Shown: positions 12,000-22,984, counted from the first letter of the stretch. The stretch: 64,000 nucleotides of DNA from Xiphydria camelus (GCA_963678675.1 OY783194.1:26700278-26764277); one strand, 5' to 3'. Translations and numbers: made by a program. Notes: generated from the letters alone by a model not told the origin.

Positions 12000-12498
12000 G
12001 TGGATATCATAGGGTGTCCTAATGTCGAATTCGGGAACCGATACCAAAGTCAATTCTACTACACGTTTCAAAATTCTAGCGCCACTTACTAACTGGTTCC
12101 AATACCGGCCGTTTCTCGGCTTTAGCGCAGAGTCGGGCGCGGAACGCTATCCAAGTGCGCATTTGCAACGTATTGGCGCTGCAAGCAGCGTCAACTCAAC
12201 GTGGCAGCACTATCCGCGTTATCTACCAATGAGACGCTTATATTCTTGACGAGTCCTTTCTTCGCCAATCGGATGAGCTCTGTATTGTTCCTGCATTTCC
12301 CATGGTGCATTGCGTCCCCGAACGCTTGCCGTGGAGGGGAGTCAAGCAGGCTTCCTGTTTCTCCGTTCTCTTCGTTTACGGCCACCATAGTGAGCGGTTT
12401 GCTTTATCGGAGCGCTCGTATAGAGGTCTCGACATTTTTTTCGGAAGGCTGTTCAGAGTTTAGGCGGTTCTTCGCGGAAGTTCCATATTTATTAAAAT
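12000..12498 (+). promoter_or_regulatory. nonA proximal promoter and 5' UTR
   Basis: A GC-richer block directly upstream of the nonA start codon contrasts with AT-rich sequence to its left. An in-frame TAA lies at 12,493-12,495, so the ATG at 12,499 is the first usable start. No TATA box or initiator could be assigned with confidence. Confidence 0.4.
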
Positions 12499-12690
12499 AT
12501 GGCCGGGTCTGAAGCTGCGAACGTCAAACCGGAGGCGCAAAATAATGCGCCACCGGAGAACGCGAACGAAAATACACGTGAACGCGCTGGGCCGGGCGGC
12601 GGTGGTGGACGTGGAGGACGTGGAAGAAAAGGTGGTACGCGTTTTTCTGGAGGTCGTGGAGGCGGAATTGGTGGCAGAAATGACGGAGCG
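12499..12690 (+). CDS. nonA: nonA coding exon 1
   Basis: Encodes residues 1-64: an Asn/Pro/Glu-rich start followed by GGGGGRGGRGRKGG and further RGG-like repeats. It ends GACGGAGCG/GTAAGA in phase 0. Confidence 0.9.
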
Positions 12691-15600
12691 GTAAGATTTT
12701 TGTATTTCATACTTAACAGCTATAAGCGTATATTTGTATTAATTTCGAAAAAGTCTAATGGCGTGATGCGTCATTAAACGTAAAGTACCTTAAACGTAAT
12801 TTTTTGGTCGATTTATCTTTATATTTTGAAAGATTTCTCTTTGCTGTTCTATCAGTTTTCATGTTAAACGTATTTTTCACTGGAATTTTCGACATAAGTA
12901 AATCTGAGGAATTTGTGACCTCCAGCTTTCGCTTATATTTCAATTATCGGGAACTATTACTCATTCTATATAGTATTATTTAATTTTAGAAATATACAAA
13001 ACAAAACTTCAATTTTGTCTTGTTATAGTGTTAACTTATTCCTACATAATGAATTAAATTCATTGGAAGAGAGGTTAACATTTTTGATACGCATCGTACG
13101 ATTTGTATCAGTATATTTGTTTTATTCGAAGTTCTGAATGAAAAAAACTACTAATGTAAGCAGTTCTATAATTGTAAGAAATAAAATAGGAAATTATAAA
13201 TTGCGTTTAGCTACCGGTCAAGTTATTGATTTTTCCACGAGGCTATGCCGGTCTATAATGGCGTCGAGCGCTGTTGAAATGGCGGCACATTCGCGAGGAA
13301 GCTACTTCCTGTTTTATAATCTAATACTACTTACATCCGCTCAATCCGCTTCACTTGTGAACTGTAGGATTTTTAGCGAAAATACGAGTTATATATTGTT
13401 TTCTTTTAGAAATCCTTAAAAATGGATGAGCCGCAATATTTTTGTACAAGTAGGTTTTTCAAACATTAGGATGTATAAATACATTTTAGTTCGGTGTTTT
13501 ATCGCATATTCCGTGCTAAATTAAGAGGCATCCTCTACATTTGTTACATAGCCAGATGAAAACGAAAATATACTTATAATAGGATTCAGTGTCCCCAATT
13601 CCTCTTTATTCTCCTATTTTTTTTAACTTACCCCTTTTTTACCCGAAAACTTGCAATTTTCCCTTCTAACTAGATATTTTTCTTCTAAAAGCATCTATTA
13701 TTAAGCTTCTCAGTTGAGTGTGCTTTTTCATCGTTTTGAATTACGTGAAAGGGGTCAATTTTTTTTCTTTTAATAAAATGGTACTCTAGCCCCTACTCTT
13801 TATCTACCTGCATCAATATTTCGTTTAAAATATAATAACCTAGTTAAATTAATGTTTCTTACCAGAAACTACATTTGATAAATGATCCCTTTTCCTTAAA
13901 TCAGAATGCAATATTCAGATTTAAGTTACATAAGATATAAATTTTTAAGTCACAAAATAATCCGTCATCCGTTTATAAATATTGGTCTTTTGTCGTATAT
14001 CTTAAAAATTATTTTTTTTTTAGAATACTGCACGTTCTAATTTCTGGATTATCTCGAAAATCTCCCTTTTCAACACAAAATCGTCCCTTTTTGTTGCAAA
14101 AAGTTCACCTATTTCCCCTAGGATGAAATAAAAAGGGGCTGTGAAGCCTGATATAAAATATTTGTATACCTATAAGCTCAAATTAATATCATTGAAATAC
14201 AATAATATTGCAATAATAAAGCTTTTATGCTGAGCTTAGGGATATATTGAGCAGATATTTAGATATTATTAGTCTGAAGTCTATTATAAAGAGAGTTACG
14301 AGTAATTGAATTAAACTTTTTGCTATTAGTTTCACCTTTATAGTACGATTATTAAACGCAAGTAGAGAATTACACTTCTAACGAGGAAACCATCCCCAAT
14401 CTAAGAGATACGTACTTTTTTATCTGTGGAAAAACATTTCTAGGGGGTGATATTAACCCTCAAAGTTGACAACTCCTAGGAGTAAGTGTTGGTTTTCACG
14501 TACTTGCAATTGATCTTTTGAAATGAAATCAAGCGGATAATAATCTACATAAAAAATGATGAAAAATGCAATTTACTACATTTTGTTAGGGTAATTAATT
14601 AAAAAATTATAAGGGTTTGAAATTCACAAAATTACTGTAAAATTTCGACCCTTATAATTTTTTAATTAATTATCCTAACGAAATGTAGTAAATTGCATTT
14701 TTCATCATTTTTTATCTAGATTATTATCCATTTGGTATCATTTCGAAAGATCAATTGCAAGTATGTATACATTATATATTCATTATATATTGATCACATA
14801 ATCATTGAAGCCTTCATTATTGAACTTTGCAATTACCAGCCTCCTTGAGCTTTGAATGAAATAAAGTTCCAAAAAATGCATAATTTTCAGTTACTGTTAG
14901 TGGTTAAAATAAGAATTAATCATACTATTAAATAGATTCCATGTATATGTAGCTTCTATAAATGCAATTTTTCAATTAGGTAGCTACAGTTTGTAAACAT
15001 TATTTTGAATCTTATAACTATCCTGAGAGGAAGTTATGTATTTGTCTTCTCCTGCATTTAATATTTAATAGCCGAAATTGTACAAATCTCCATAAGTTAT
15101 AATTTTTTAATAATTTACTGAAAAACGTGTTGCGAAAAATGTTGTTTCTTAAAAAATCTTTGATGTTTATAACGAAAATATCAAAATTTTATTTCAGATG
15201 AAAATAAACGATTCCATGGATAGTGGTTTGGATACTCCCATGGCCGAAGGAATTGGAATGGGCGGTGGAATGGGCGGTGGGGGTATGCACGGCGGAGGCA
15301 TGCACGGAGGTCCTATGCATGGTGGCCCTATGCATGGTGGTCCCATGCATGGAGGTCGCGGTATGATGCGCGGGGGCAGAGGAGGCAGAGGGGGCGAAAG
15401 AGGAGGCATGGGAGGACGGTCGCAAGAGGTGAGTTATATCTAATTCTAAATGTTTCATGATACTGTGTCATTAATATATGCCTTTTGAAAATCAAATTTT
15501 AAAGTTAAATCTAGAAATTCATTGTCACCGATGATAACTATTTGAACACGTGTATAAATTACATTATAATACAATCATTCATATTAATTACGAAGCAATA

Positions 15601-18600
15601 TTCATTTACAGGATCGTTTGATGGAGCGCATAATGTCTATCGGCGGACCGACACACGATTTACCGCCACAAGAAATTGTAGAAAAAAAATTTAGTGGCAG
15701 AAATCGCTTATACATTGGAAATTTGACCAATGACGTTACCGAAGAGGAAATTCAGACTATGTTCGGACAGTACGGTGAGATCTCGGAAATGTTCGTGAAC
15801 AAGGAAAAGAATTTCGCATTTTTAAGAATGGTAAGAGCAACCAAACTATACTTAACCAATTTTGTATATTTCAAAGGGCGATAGATGAATATGATTAAAA
15901 TAATTACCGTTTGATCAAGTAATGATAATATTATCATGGCTGCTTTATTTAAAGTTATGATCCGAATTTCTCGAAACGAATGTTCTTTTTTTCATTGTAA
16001 TCGGAATATTAACAAGTTTGATTTTTTCTTCAATTCCAGGACTATCGTGCAAATGCTGAGAAAGCAAAACACGAGCTGGACGGTACTAACAGAAAAGGCC
16101 GTGCTATTAAAGTACGTTTCGCGCCTCACTCCTCGTCTATTAAAGTAAAAAATCTCACGCCATGGGTCTCCAATGAATTATTGGAAAAGTCTTTCGGCGT
16201 TTTTGGTGAAATCGAACGCGCCATTGTCGTTGTTGACGACAGAGGAAGGACTACAGGGGAGGGAATCGTCGAATACTGCAGAAAACCGAGTGCTCAACTC
16301 GCTCTCCGTAAATGCACAGAAAGCTGCTACTTCCTTACTGCGTAAGTGTGATTTTATTCAACATGACTTTAGAATCATTCCTCGCGCCACGCTTCTACGA
16401 TCCAATATCGTAAAGAAGTGCCAGATTAAAGTGAGGAAAGAGTAAAGTACGACCTAACTAGGAAGCATCGGTAGCGAATTGAGAGACTATCGGTGTGCTG
16501 AAATTTAGGTCACAAGATTTTGCTAACGTATGAAATAAACTTTTTTAGAAAACACAAGGAAAGATTAATTGCAATACCTAATTTTATGTTACAGGTCTCT
16601 CCGCCCGGTCGTCGTGGAGCCTTTCGAACAGCAAGACGACGTTGATGGTTACCCTGACAAAAACTTGCCAAGAAAGAATCCAGAGTTCTTCAAAGCGCGC
16701 GAAGTTGGTCCAAGATTCGCCCAACCTGGTAGCTTCGAGCACGAATACGGAACACGGTGGAAGCAGTTGCACGAGTTATACAAACAAAAGGAAGAAGCAT
16801 TGAAGCGGGAAATGGCTATGGAAGAAGAAAAACTCGAGGCTCAGATGGAATTTGCCAGATACGAACACGAGACTGAACTTCTTCGCGACCGTGAGTTGAA
16901 TCTTATGAAAATGTCCTCGTGTCCCCTTCGGCACGCTTAAACAATTTGACAATATTGTAAAGAAGTGTCATATTGGGGTAGAGCAAAGTAGATCCTAACT
17001 AGGAAGCGCTGATAGTGAATTTAGAGACTATCCGCGTGCTGAAATTTAGGGTACAAGATTATATTGTTCAAAGTTCGAAACGACGCTTATGAATGGTTGA
17101 TTATTATATCGAGTATTCTTCTATAATTACAGAGTTACGCATGCGAGAAGCGGATCGTGAAAGGCAAAAGAGGGAATGGGAGATGAAAGAACGACAAGCT
17201 GAAGAACAGCGTACACGCGAAGAAGAACTGCGTCGCACACAGCAAGAAGAAATGGCCATTCGTATTAGACGACAAGAAGAGGAACTTCACAGAAGACAGC
17301 AAGAAAATAATTTGTTTATGCAGGTTCGTACTAAACAAATAATATAGATCATATCAACATCAATTTATTTTAAAGAAAAAAATGTGTTAATTTTCGAGTT
17401 TCAAAAGAAAGCTTTAGAATATTATTATACTGGTATCCGAAGTCACTGAACTATTTTTGGGTTCATCCCATTTATGTTTCAGGAACAAGCTATGCGCGGA
17501 AGTGGCGGTGGCGGAGGTAGTGGTGGTGGAGGTGGTGGTGGTGGTGGTGGTGGAAAAAATTACGATTCCATCAGTAACAGCGATCGCGGGGGTTATGGTC
17601 AAGCAGATGGTGAGTAACTTTTCAAATAATATTTGCTTGGGAAACTAAAAAGTACTACCGATGATGTTGGAAAGATTATCGGAAAATGAGTGAATGTTTG
17701 ATGGAAAGCACTTACTGATGCAGAAAATTGAAGGCTAAATGTACCGTCATTGGCTCAAAGTTTTGCCACCACGTGGCAGCACCAAAATGGACTGATTTTT
17801 CTTGGCAATTTCCTCCCCAACGAATGGTTCATTTTTTAATCTGTAAACGGATTCTTGACTGTTTTCAATGTAGAATTTAATGAAATTGGTTATTAAAATT
17901 TTTAATTGAAAAATTTTACAAAAAAATACTTTAAAAATGTCAAAAAATGTACTTTTGTAAAAAATAGGGTTATAGAGACAAACAAGAAGTCTAACGTAAA
18001 TGCTATGGATTCGAATTTTGATTCTACCCAAAAACATGATCGTAATCAGTCATTTCTGTATTCAACTGCAAGTAGTGTTTTTTTTAATCAATTAAAAATT
18101 TTAATAATCAATTTCATTAAATTCTATGTTGAAAACAGTCAAGAATCCGTTTACAGATTAAAAATGAACCGTTCGTTGCGGAGAAAATTGCCAAGAAAAA
18201 TTAGCTCATTTTGGTGCTGCCACGTAGTGGCAAAACTTTGAACCAATGACGGTACATTTAGCCTTAAGGAGGGACATAAGCTTTCTACCAGAAATTTCAA
18301 CAATATAAGAACTTTATGAATTTTTCAAGATTACATTCTATGGGTAGAGTTCTAATCAAATCCCCAGAGTACGAATCATTTTTACCGTCTCATGTTTTTG
18401 TTATTCGTAAATGAAAAAAGTGGGGTTTCACAGTCAAATGGGACGTCGTTAAAGAAATCCAATTTTGTTAATTCACAATATAAACATAAGTAAGACTGTC
18501 GTTATTTTTGATTGTACAGGATTTAATAATTTACTTGTGAAATTTACGACACCTTGACCGCACCAATCGTGAGTAATTTCAATAAATGCAGTGAAAAATT

Positions 18601-21600
18601 TTGAATTTTTTGAAGGTTATGAGAAATAGTGGCGAGACTTGGCATCCTTGGCACAGCGGCATGCAAGACTATTGCGCATGCGTCTCAGGTTGAAACGGTT
18701 AATTACAATTTTCAGCAAATATTTTTCAAAAGTATCGAGTTCATAAAATTTTCATTTATTTTAATTAAAAAAACACTAAAAAATTAATATGAAAATACGC
18801 CTTAATTGAAAATTCACAACAATTATATGCAACGCGTTGCGTGTCATAACCTCTAACATAACCCAAGCGTACCAAAATGCGGATGTTTTTTTTTCTGTCG
18901 ATATCTGTGCGATTTTACCGACGAAAATAATACCAATTCCTGAAATGAAAATGCGCTATTGCCAAGCCTACCTCGTAAATTAATATCAGTTTCATTAAAT
19001 AAATAAAAACTATTCATGAAATTCATTTTTATAAAACTATATAGTTTAACAAGGTCTTAAAGAAATTCAATAGTGTAGCATAATTTTAGCATGGAAGGTT
19101 TTAGTTTAACTGATTTTTTTTTTGAAGTTGCAATCCAATGTCGGCTCCTTTGATGTTTACCCCCACCATATAGCCTTTGAGAAAGCTTATGTCCCTCCTT
19201 AATGTGATGATAATTTAATTTCTTGCATATTCTGCCTGACCAAGTTCTTATTTTATTAAAAAACTGTTTCAATCAATATGATAATTAATTTTGAAAAAGG
19301 TATTTTAATTCAAGAAATACTTTATCGCTAAATTATTGCTCATGTTTATTCATAAATTGGAAGAAAAATTTGTAATTGATAAAGAATTCTGATGTTATAA
19401 ATATATAATTGAATAACGGTACTGAAATTACTCAAAAGAATGTTTTGATTCCCTTAACTCAATTTCTTGAGCGGAGATTAATTATTAGTTATTTTGGATC
19501 AGAATTTTCCAAAATTTGTCCATTGCGAATGGCAAACTTTACTTTATTTAATTGTGCGTTTCACTGTGTGTTCCAGGTGGAAGCAGCTTGCCAGTGGTAA
19601 CGTATCCCTTTCAATCTTTGTTTATCTTTAAAAACTTTAGATCTCTGTTAAGTTTGTTTCTCAACTCCTTCAGCTTTTGTTGTTTCTCTTTCTCTCTCTC
19701 TTTCTCTTTCTCTTTCTCTTTCTTCATTCAATGCTCTCCCTTGATTCGTCTAAACAAACTATTCCAAAACTTATTCTTTAAGTATTTAGGTATACGTCAC
19801 ATGCTGTGCTTTACAGCATATCAAAATTGATATGATTTTTTGCATGATTTTGACAACTCGACCAGAGAATTCACTGTCAATCTGTGAAAATATCTCTACA
19901 ACATTCCACGTGAGAGCATGCCTTTAGATATTACAGAGCTCTGATGTCTGCAACGCTAGCAAGTTATTTTTTACCAATTTGTTTATATGAATTTCAAAAA
20001 GTTCAGTCATACGTGATATTTTCGCAAATGAGAAGTAGCTGTAATAACGTGGAGGTGTTAACAGGCATTGATGAAGACAATATTTAAGGTGCAACAAAAA
20101 TGATCTCAATCAGGGCTGTAAAAAAATTATCTCCTACATAACTTATATCGGAAATATTTTAACGGAGCCATTGATCGCCACAAACTGTTTATACAGAATC
20201 CAAAATATTTGCCAGCTATGGCATTGGGCTTGCGGTACGTTGAACTATCGAGAATACAAGCACTTTAATTTTATTACATTTTCTTCACTTCAGTCGCTCG
20301 TTATCTTGTTATTTATACATTTTTCATTTAAATTGATAGAATTTTTTTTGAAGATCTCATACCGATGTACAAAAAAGTTTCACATCAATGTAAGCTAAAA
20401 TTGATACATAATGAGATAATCGCGAGTGAAGCGGGAAAAGTGTGACCACGCTTGTATTCTTAGCGAATCATTTCTGAATTAAAATGCACATATTATGCAT
20501 AGGACCTTACAATACCGAGAGAAGCGCGCATACATGTGACCATGTTCACAGTTACTGTGCTTACTCACGGACTCTATACAGTTGCTGTCCGAAATTATTT
20601 TGAAATGTGACTGTACATTTTCCACTTTGGGAGGGGATACTTTATCATTGCAATACCATATGACTTCAATTTGTCATTTTTGGTGCAATTTACTTCGCGT
20701 TATACTTTCTCTTCCCACGCAGTTGTACCCTACTGTGGTTTAGCTACTACGATTCCCGACGAAGGAGTTTTGACACTTTTTTGTCATAGACTGCTGCCGT
20801 GACACATTAATCGCGGCTAAATCTTACAATAGGATAACACGCGGACCCTCAATAAGGATTATAAATGACGTATCTACCGCTGGCTGAAAATTACAATATT
20901 TATTCGGCACCATTGCCACGAAGGCTATTATCCAAGAAACGAAAATCTAACGTGATAGCGAATGAGAAGGTGAAAAGAATGATACTATAGACACATTCAC
21001 ATGGTGAAGCGTGGTACTTCCCACGTATTTACATAATTTCACGCAATGAAATTAAAAATACTACTGAAACGTATTTGACTACTATTCAACTTGCCATGTC
21101 TTAGCCTCTCCACGTGCTTGCAGACACAAGGCTCTGTATTTTTTATCTCTAGCTGCAGTAAGATTTAAGTGACACTGAACCATGGAACTACGGAACTTCG
21201 CTCTTTCAATGTTTAATAAGACGTGACATTCTCAATGTTCATTGATCAAAATAGTCGTGGTCTGCTTTCGAATTGTTATTCAAGTAGTTCCATTGTGCTC
21301 TGTTCTGCATGGACCAAGAAATGCCCAACTACATCAGACGAATGCGTTATGATTAATATTGGAAGTAACTGACGATAATTTAATATCTATGATTTTATTC
21401 AGGAAACATTGATGGCTGGGGGTATACATTTTTGGGACGATCGACTTAACTTTACGAACTCTTATGGATATTTCCATTCAACGTTTCTATTGAACGCGTC
21501 AGGTGATTTGCATAGAAATTTGACAACGAATTAACCAATGTTAGAGGTTTATAGCATAACACATGAACTGTGTTTCAAACCAACTTTTAATCTGCGTACG

Positions 21601-22984
21601 AAACCCGTTGATTTGTAAGATAAAATCGGCAAAAACTATTAGTGACCGAATTATTTGAAGAATTATTTTATCGAGGTACAAAACTTGTGCGAAGTTTCCA
21701 TGGAGATCTTGATCACGTCTCCCTGTTACTCGCACCAAGTCTTGAACTCGGAATTATGTTCTTCCTTGCGCCACTATTTGGCGCAATAAGCCGGCATTTT
21801 TTTTAGTGTTTGAAGAGTACTACTTTTCCGTCGAATTGTGCATCAAACTAACACGATTAATAACCGTCGAACTGCTTCAACTTGTCGATATAAAGGAGAT
21901 GCTTGAAATATTTCAGCATTCCTGATGAGTTGTTGACTTTATCTACGCGTACGTAATGTAAATAATTCCAAATCATACTGCAGCGATTACCTCGTAACCT
22001 TCTGCGCTTCTGCGCTTGATGAACTTAAACCCACGGTTACTTCACAAACATTTACGTACTAAAGTACGTACGATTTTATTGGCCCACCAATCCACCGTTT
22101 TTCTGAGCACCGTGAAAAGAACTCTACAAACCTTACAGCTATTCGCTGAGCTACAAGTTTTTTTTCAGCTGTAAAAACGTAATCTGAATGTAGACGAACG
22201 CGCCTGTCTCATGCCATTCACCCTGAAATCTATCGTGCGATTTAATCTACCGACCCACTGAATACAACGAGATGCTAGGCACATGAATGAAATTTAAACA
22301 AAGAGCGAACAGAAGTCTGTGTTGGGTATTGTCTTGGTCCAATGTATAATATATTGCGATACGAGAACGTTTATCTATCGTATCTCTATAAATTCCGTAC
22401 GCAATCAGAAAACGTACGGTATTCTATTACTGTGGTGCGTGCTACGGTCATGCACACATCGATGCTCATCTATACGCAAGGTTCTAACATTGTGTTTCCC
22501 CTTTCTTTTCTATGTGATTTGACGAAAATTGACGATGACCTGTGCTGCTGTCAAACATGGATGGTCGCCCTGAACCATGAAATGTATTTATGGTACACCC
22601 TCGAACTACGAAACACTACGTGTTGTTCTTCGGTAAACGGCACTCGCGACGCGCCTGACCTGTCGATTTTCGACTCGTTCTCGGTCCACTTTTTTCTTCT
22701 GCCTCGATCGCATAATTCACGCGACGTGACTGACCATTGCTTGCTATTCTGCAAATCCTTAGGATCCGAAGTCCTTCATGGATGCTTACAATATGGATAG
22801 AGGTAGTCGCGGGGGTTATAATGAAGACCGTGGGCAGATAATGGATCTGATGGATATGAGGGTCGATATGGGCAACATGGGTAACAATCGTGGTGGTAGT
22901 GGCGGTGGCGGCGGTGGTCGTTGGCAAGGAGGTAGCGATCGAGGCCGCCAAGACGATTATCCCAACAAGAGGCGACGCTACTAA
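12499..22984 (+). CDS. nonA: NonA, DBHS-family nuclear RNA-binding protein (NONO/SFPQ orthologue)
   Basis: DBHS proteins are nuclear RNA/DNA binders acting in splicing, RNA retention and transcription; Drosophila nonA is tied to vision and courtship song (family knowledge). Nine phase-consistent coding exons: 12499-12690, 15198-15428, 15612-15830, 16040-16341, 16595-16890, 17133-17323, 17483-17609, 19577-19596 and 22763-22984. They sum to 1,800 nt, or 599 residues plus stop. The order is a Gly/Arg-rich N-terminus (1-141), RRM1 (about 172-243; RNP2 LYIGNL, RNP1 KNFAFLRM), RRM2 (about 247-322; IKVKNL), NOPS (about 316-384), a long charged coiled coil (about 360-475), and a Gly-rich tail ending PNKRRRY, a likely nuclear signal. 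The start is fixed by an in-frame TAA two codons upstream. It is divergent from Teh1 and convergent with tipE. The coding evidence is strong; only alternative 3' forms are uncertain. Confidence 0.95.
12691..15197 (+). other. nonA intron 1 (2.5 kb)
   Basis: AT-rich GT-AG intron. It contains a GC-richer patch at 13,210-13,310 with several ATGGCG-like contexts that might be an internal promoter, and a foldback at 14,499-14,766. No other gene is visible. Confidence 0.6.
14499..14766. repeat. Foldback MITE in nonA intron 1
   Basis: Arms of about 115 nt pair almost perfectly. The left ACTTGCAATTGATCTTTTGA matches the reverse complement of the right TCGAAAGATCAATTGCAAGT, and the inner arms meet at ATAATTTTTTAATTAATTA. 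The loop is about 25 nt. Confidence 0.8.
15198..15428 (+). CDS. nonA: nonA coding exon 2
   Basis: Encodes residues 65-141. The acceptor is TTTATTTCAG/ATG. The exon consists largely of GGMHGGPMHGG repeats followed by an Arg/Gly stretch, then GGRSQE and the donor CAAGAG/GTGAGT. The Met/His/Gly repeat is low-complexity and probably disordered. Confidence 0.9.
15612..15830 (+). CDS. nonA: nonA coding exon 3: RRM1 first part
   Basis: Encodes residues 142-214. It contains the DBHS pre-RRM segment and RRM1 beta1 (LYIGNL) through RNP1 (KNFAFLRM). Acceptor TTTACAG/GATCG, donor AGAATG/GTAAGA, phase 0 on both sides. Confidence 0.95.
16040..16341 (+). CDS. nonA: nonA coding exon 4: RRM1 end and RRM2
   Basis: Encodes residues 215-314 plus two bases. 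It starts DYRANAEKAKHELDG (RRM1 helix 2), then SSIKVKNLTPWVSNELLEK begins RRM2. Acceptor CAATTCCAG/GACTAT, donor ACTGC/GTAAGT, phase 2. Confidence 0.95.
16378..16517 (+). ncRNA. Box H/ACA snoRNA-like sequence 1, nonA intron 4
   Basis: 140 nt in the host-gene sense. The 5' hairpin has outer stem TTCCTCGC/GTGAGGAA and inner stem TACGAT/ATCGTA. Then an H box AGAGTA (16,439-16,444; ANANNA). The 3' hairpin has outer stem GACCTAA/TTTAGGTC and inner stem GGTAG/CTATC, then ACA (16,512-16,514) with three bases to the end. It ends 77 nt before the 3' splice site. A paralogue lies in the next intron with paired substitutions that keep the stems. The structure was read by eye and the target RNA is not identified. 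Confidence 0.8.
16595..16890 (+). CDS. nonA: nonA coding exon 5: RRM2 end, NOPS, coiled-coil start
   Basis: Encodes residues 315-413 plus one base. It includes SLRPVVVEPFEQQDDVDG and KNPEFFKAREVGPRFAQPGS (NOPS) and the beginning of the Glu/Lys/Arg-rich helix. Acceptor TTACAG/GTCTC, donor GCGACC/GTGAGT, phase 1. Confidence 0.95.
16919..17058 (+). ncRNA. Box H/ACA snoRNA-like sequence 2, nonA intron 5
   Basis: 140 nt, paralogous to the copy one intron upstream. The 5' hairpin has CCCC/GGGG outer pairing and ACAAT/ATTGT inner pairing. The H box is AGAGCA (16,980-16,985). The 3' hairpin has ATCCTAA/TTTAGGGT outer and GATAGT/ACTATC inner stems, and ACA is at 17,053-17,055 with three trailing bases. 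It ends 74 nt before the 3' splice site, nearly the same spacing as copy 1. The 3' pocket bases CTAGGAAG and TGAAA are identical to copy 1, suggesting a shared target. Confidence 0.8.
17133..17323 (+). CDS. nonA: nonA coding exon 6: coiled coil
   Basis: Encodes the rest of codon 414 to residue 477, a continuous Arg/Glu/Gln-rich helix (for example QAEEQRTREEELRRTQQEE) of the DBHS dimer and polymer interface. Acceptor AATTACAG/AGTTAC completes CAG; donor ATGCAG/GTTCGT, phase 0. Confidence 0.92.
17483..17609 (+). CDS. nonA: nonA coding exon 7: poly-Gly segment
   Basis: Encodes EQAMRGSGGGGG, a run of Gly codons built from GGT repeats, then KNYDSISNSDRGGYGQAD. Acceptor TTTCAG/GAACAA, donor CAGATG/GTGAGT, phase 1. 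The GGT run is a microsatellite inside coding sequence and is likely length-variable. Confidence 0.9.
17732..18264. repeat. Long foldback element in nonA intron 7
   Basis: Arms of about 200 nt pair from AGGCTAAATGTACCGTCATT on the left to AATGACGGTACATTTAGCCT on the right. Inside they pair through ACGGATTCTTGACTGTTTTC and its complement. Open frames on the two strands encode related peptides because they are the two arms. It is non-coding. Confidence 0.85.
18264..19202. mobile_element. piggyBac-like non-autonomous element (TTAA-flanked)
   Basis: TTAA occurs at 18,264-18,267 and 19,199-19,202. Directly inside are perfect 19-bp inverted repeats GGAGGGACATAAGCTTTCT. TTAA target sites with short terminal repeats are typical of piggyBac-type elements (family knowledge). 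The roughly 930-bp interior has no transposase-length frame. Confidence 0.75.
19577..19596 (+). CDS. nonA: nonA microexon (20 nt)
   Basis: Flanked by GTGTGTTCCAG before and GTAACG after. It completes the split Gly codon of exon 7 and adds GGSSLPV in phase 1-in, phase 0-out. Without it the reading frame of the last exon (DPKSFMDAYNMDRG) cannot be joined, because exon 7 ends in phase 1 and the last exon begins in phase 0. The case rests on that phase logic plus good splice sites. Confidence 0.8.
19597..22762 (+). other. nonA intron 8 (3.2 kb)
   Basis: AT-rich intron with a pyrimidine-rich (TCTTTC)n tract at about 19,684-19,724, close to the microexon donor. The 22,300-22,750 stretch is open on both strands but has no recognised motif. 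No repeat arms were seen. Confidence 0.55.
19684..19724 (+). repeat. (CTTTCT)n polypyrimidine tract
   Basis: About 40 bases of C and T only, starting 88 nt downstream of the microexon donor. It could be a PTB-type binding platform influencing microexon use; that is inference. Confidence 0.7.
22763..22984 (+). CDS. nonA: nonA terminal coding exon
   Basis: Encodes DPKSFMDAYNMDRG, an Asp/Met/Gly-rich stretch, a Gly run and QDDYPNKRRRY, then TAA. Acceptor AAATCCTTAG/GATCCG, phase 0. The basic KRRR end fits a nuclear localisation signal. Minus-strand frames over it are shadows. Confidence 0.9.
   Translation, partial: DPKSFMDAYNMDRGSRGGYNEDRGQIMDLMDMRVDMGNMGNNRGGSGGGGGGRWQGGSDRGRQDDYPNKRRRY

Larger units (their letters stand above)
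17610..19576 (+). other. nonA intron 7 (2.0 kb) with two repeat insertions
   Basis: Holds the foldback 17,732-18,264 and, directly abutting it, the TTAA-flanked element 18,264-19,202. The remaining sequence to 19,576 is AT-rich and featureless. Confidence 0.6.

Noticed and set aside
17747..18241. Two open frames encoding similar peptides on opposite strands in nonA intron 7
   Set aside because: They are the two arms of one inverted repeat, so the similarity is structural, not a gene pair.
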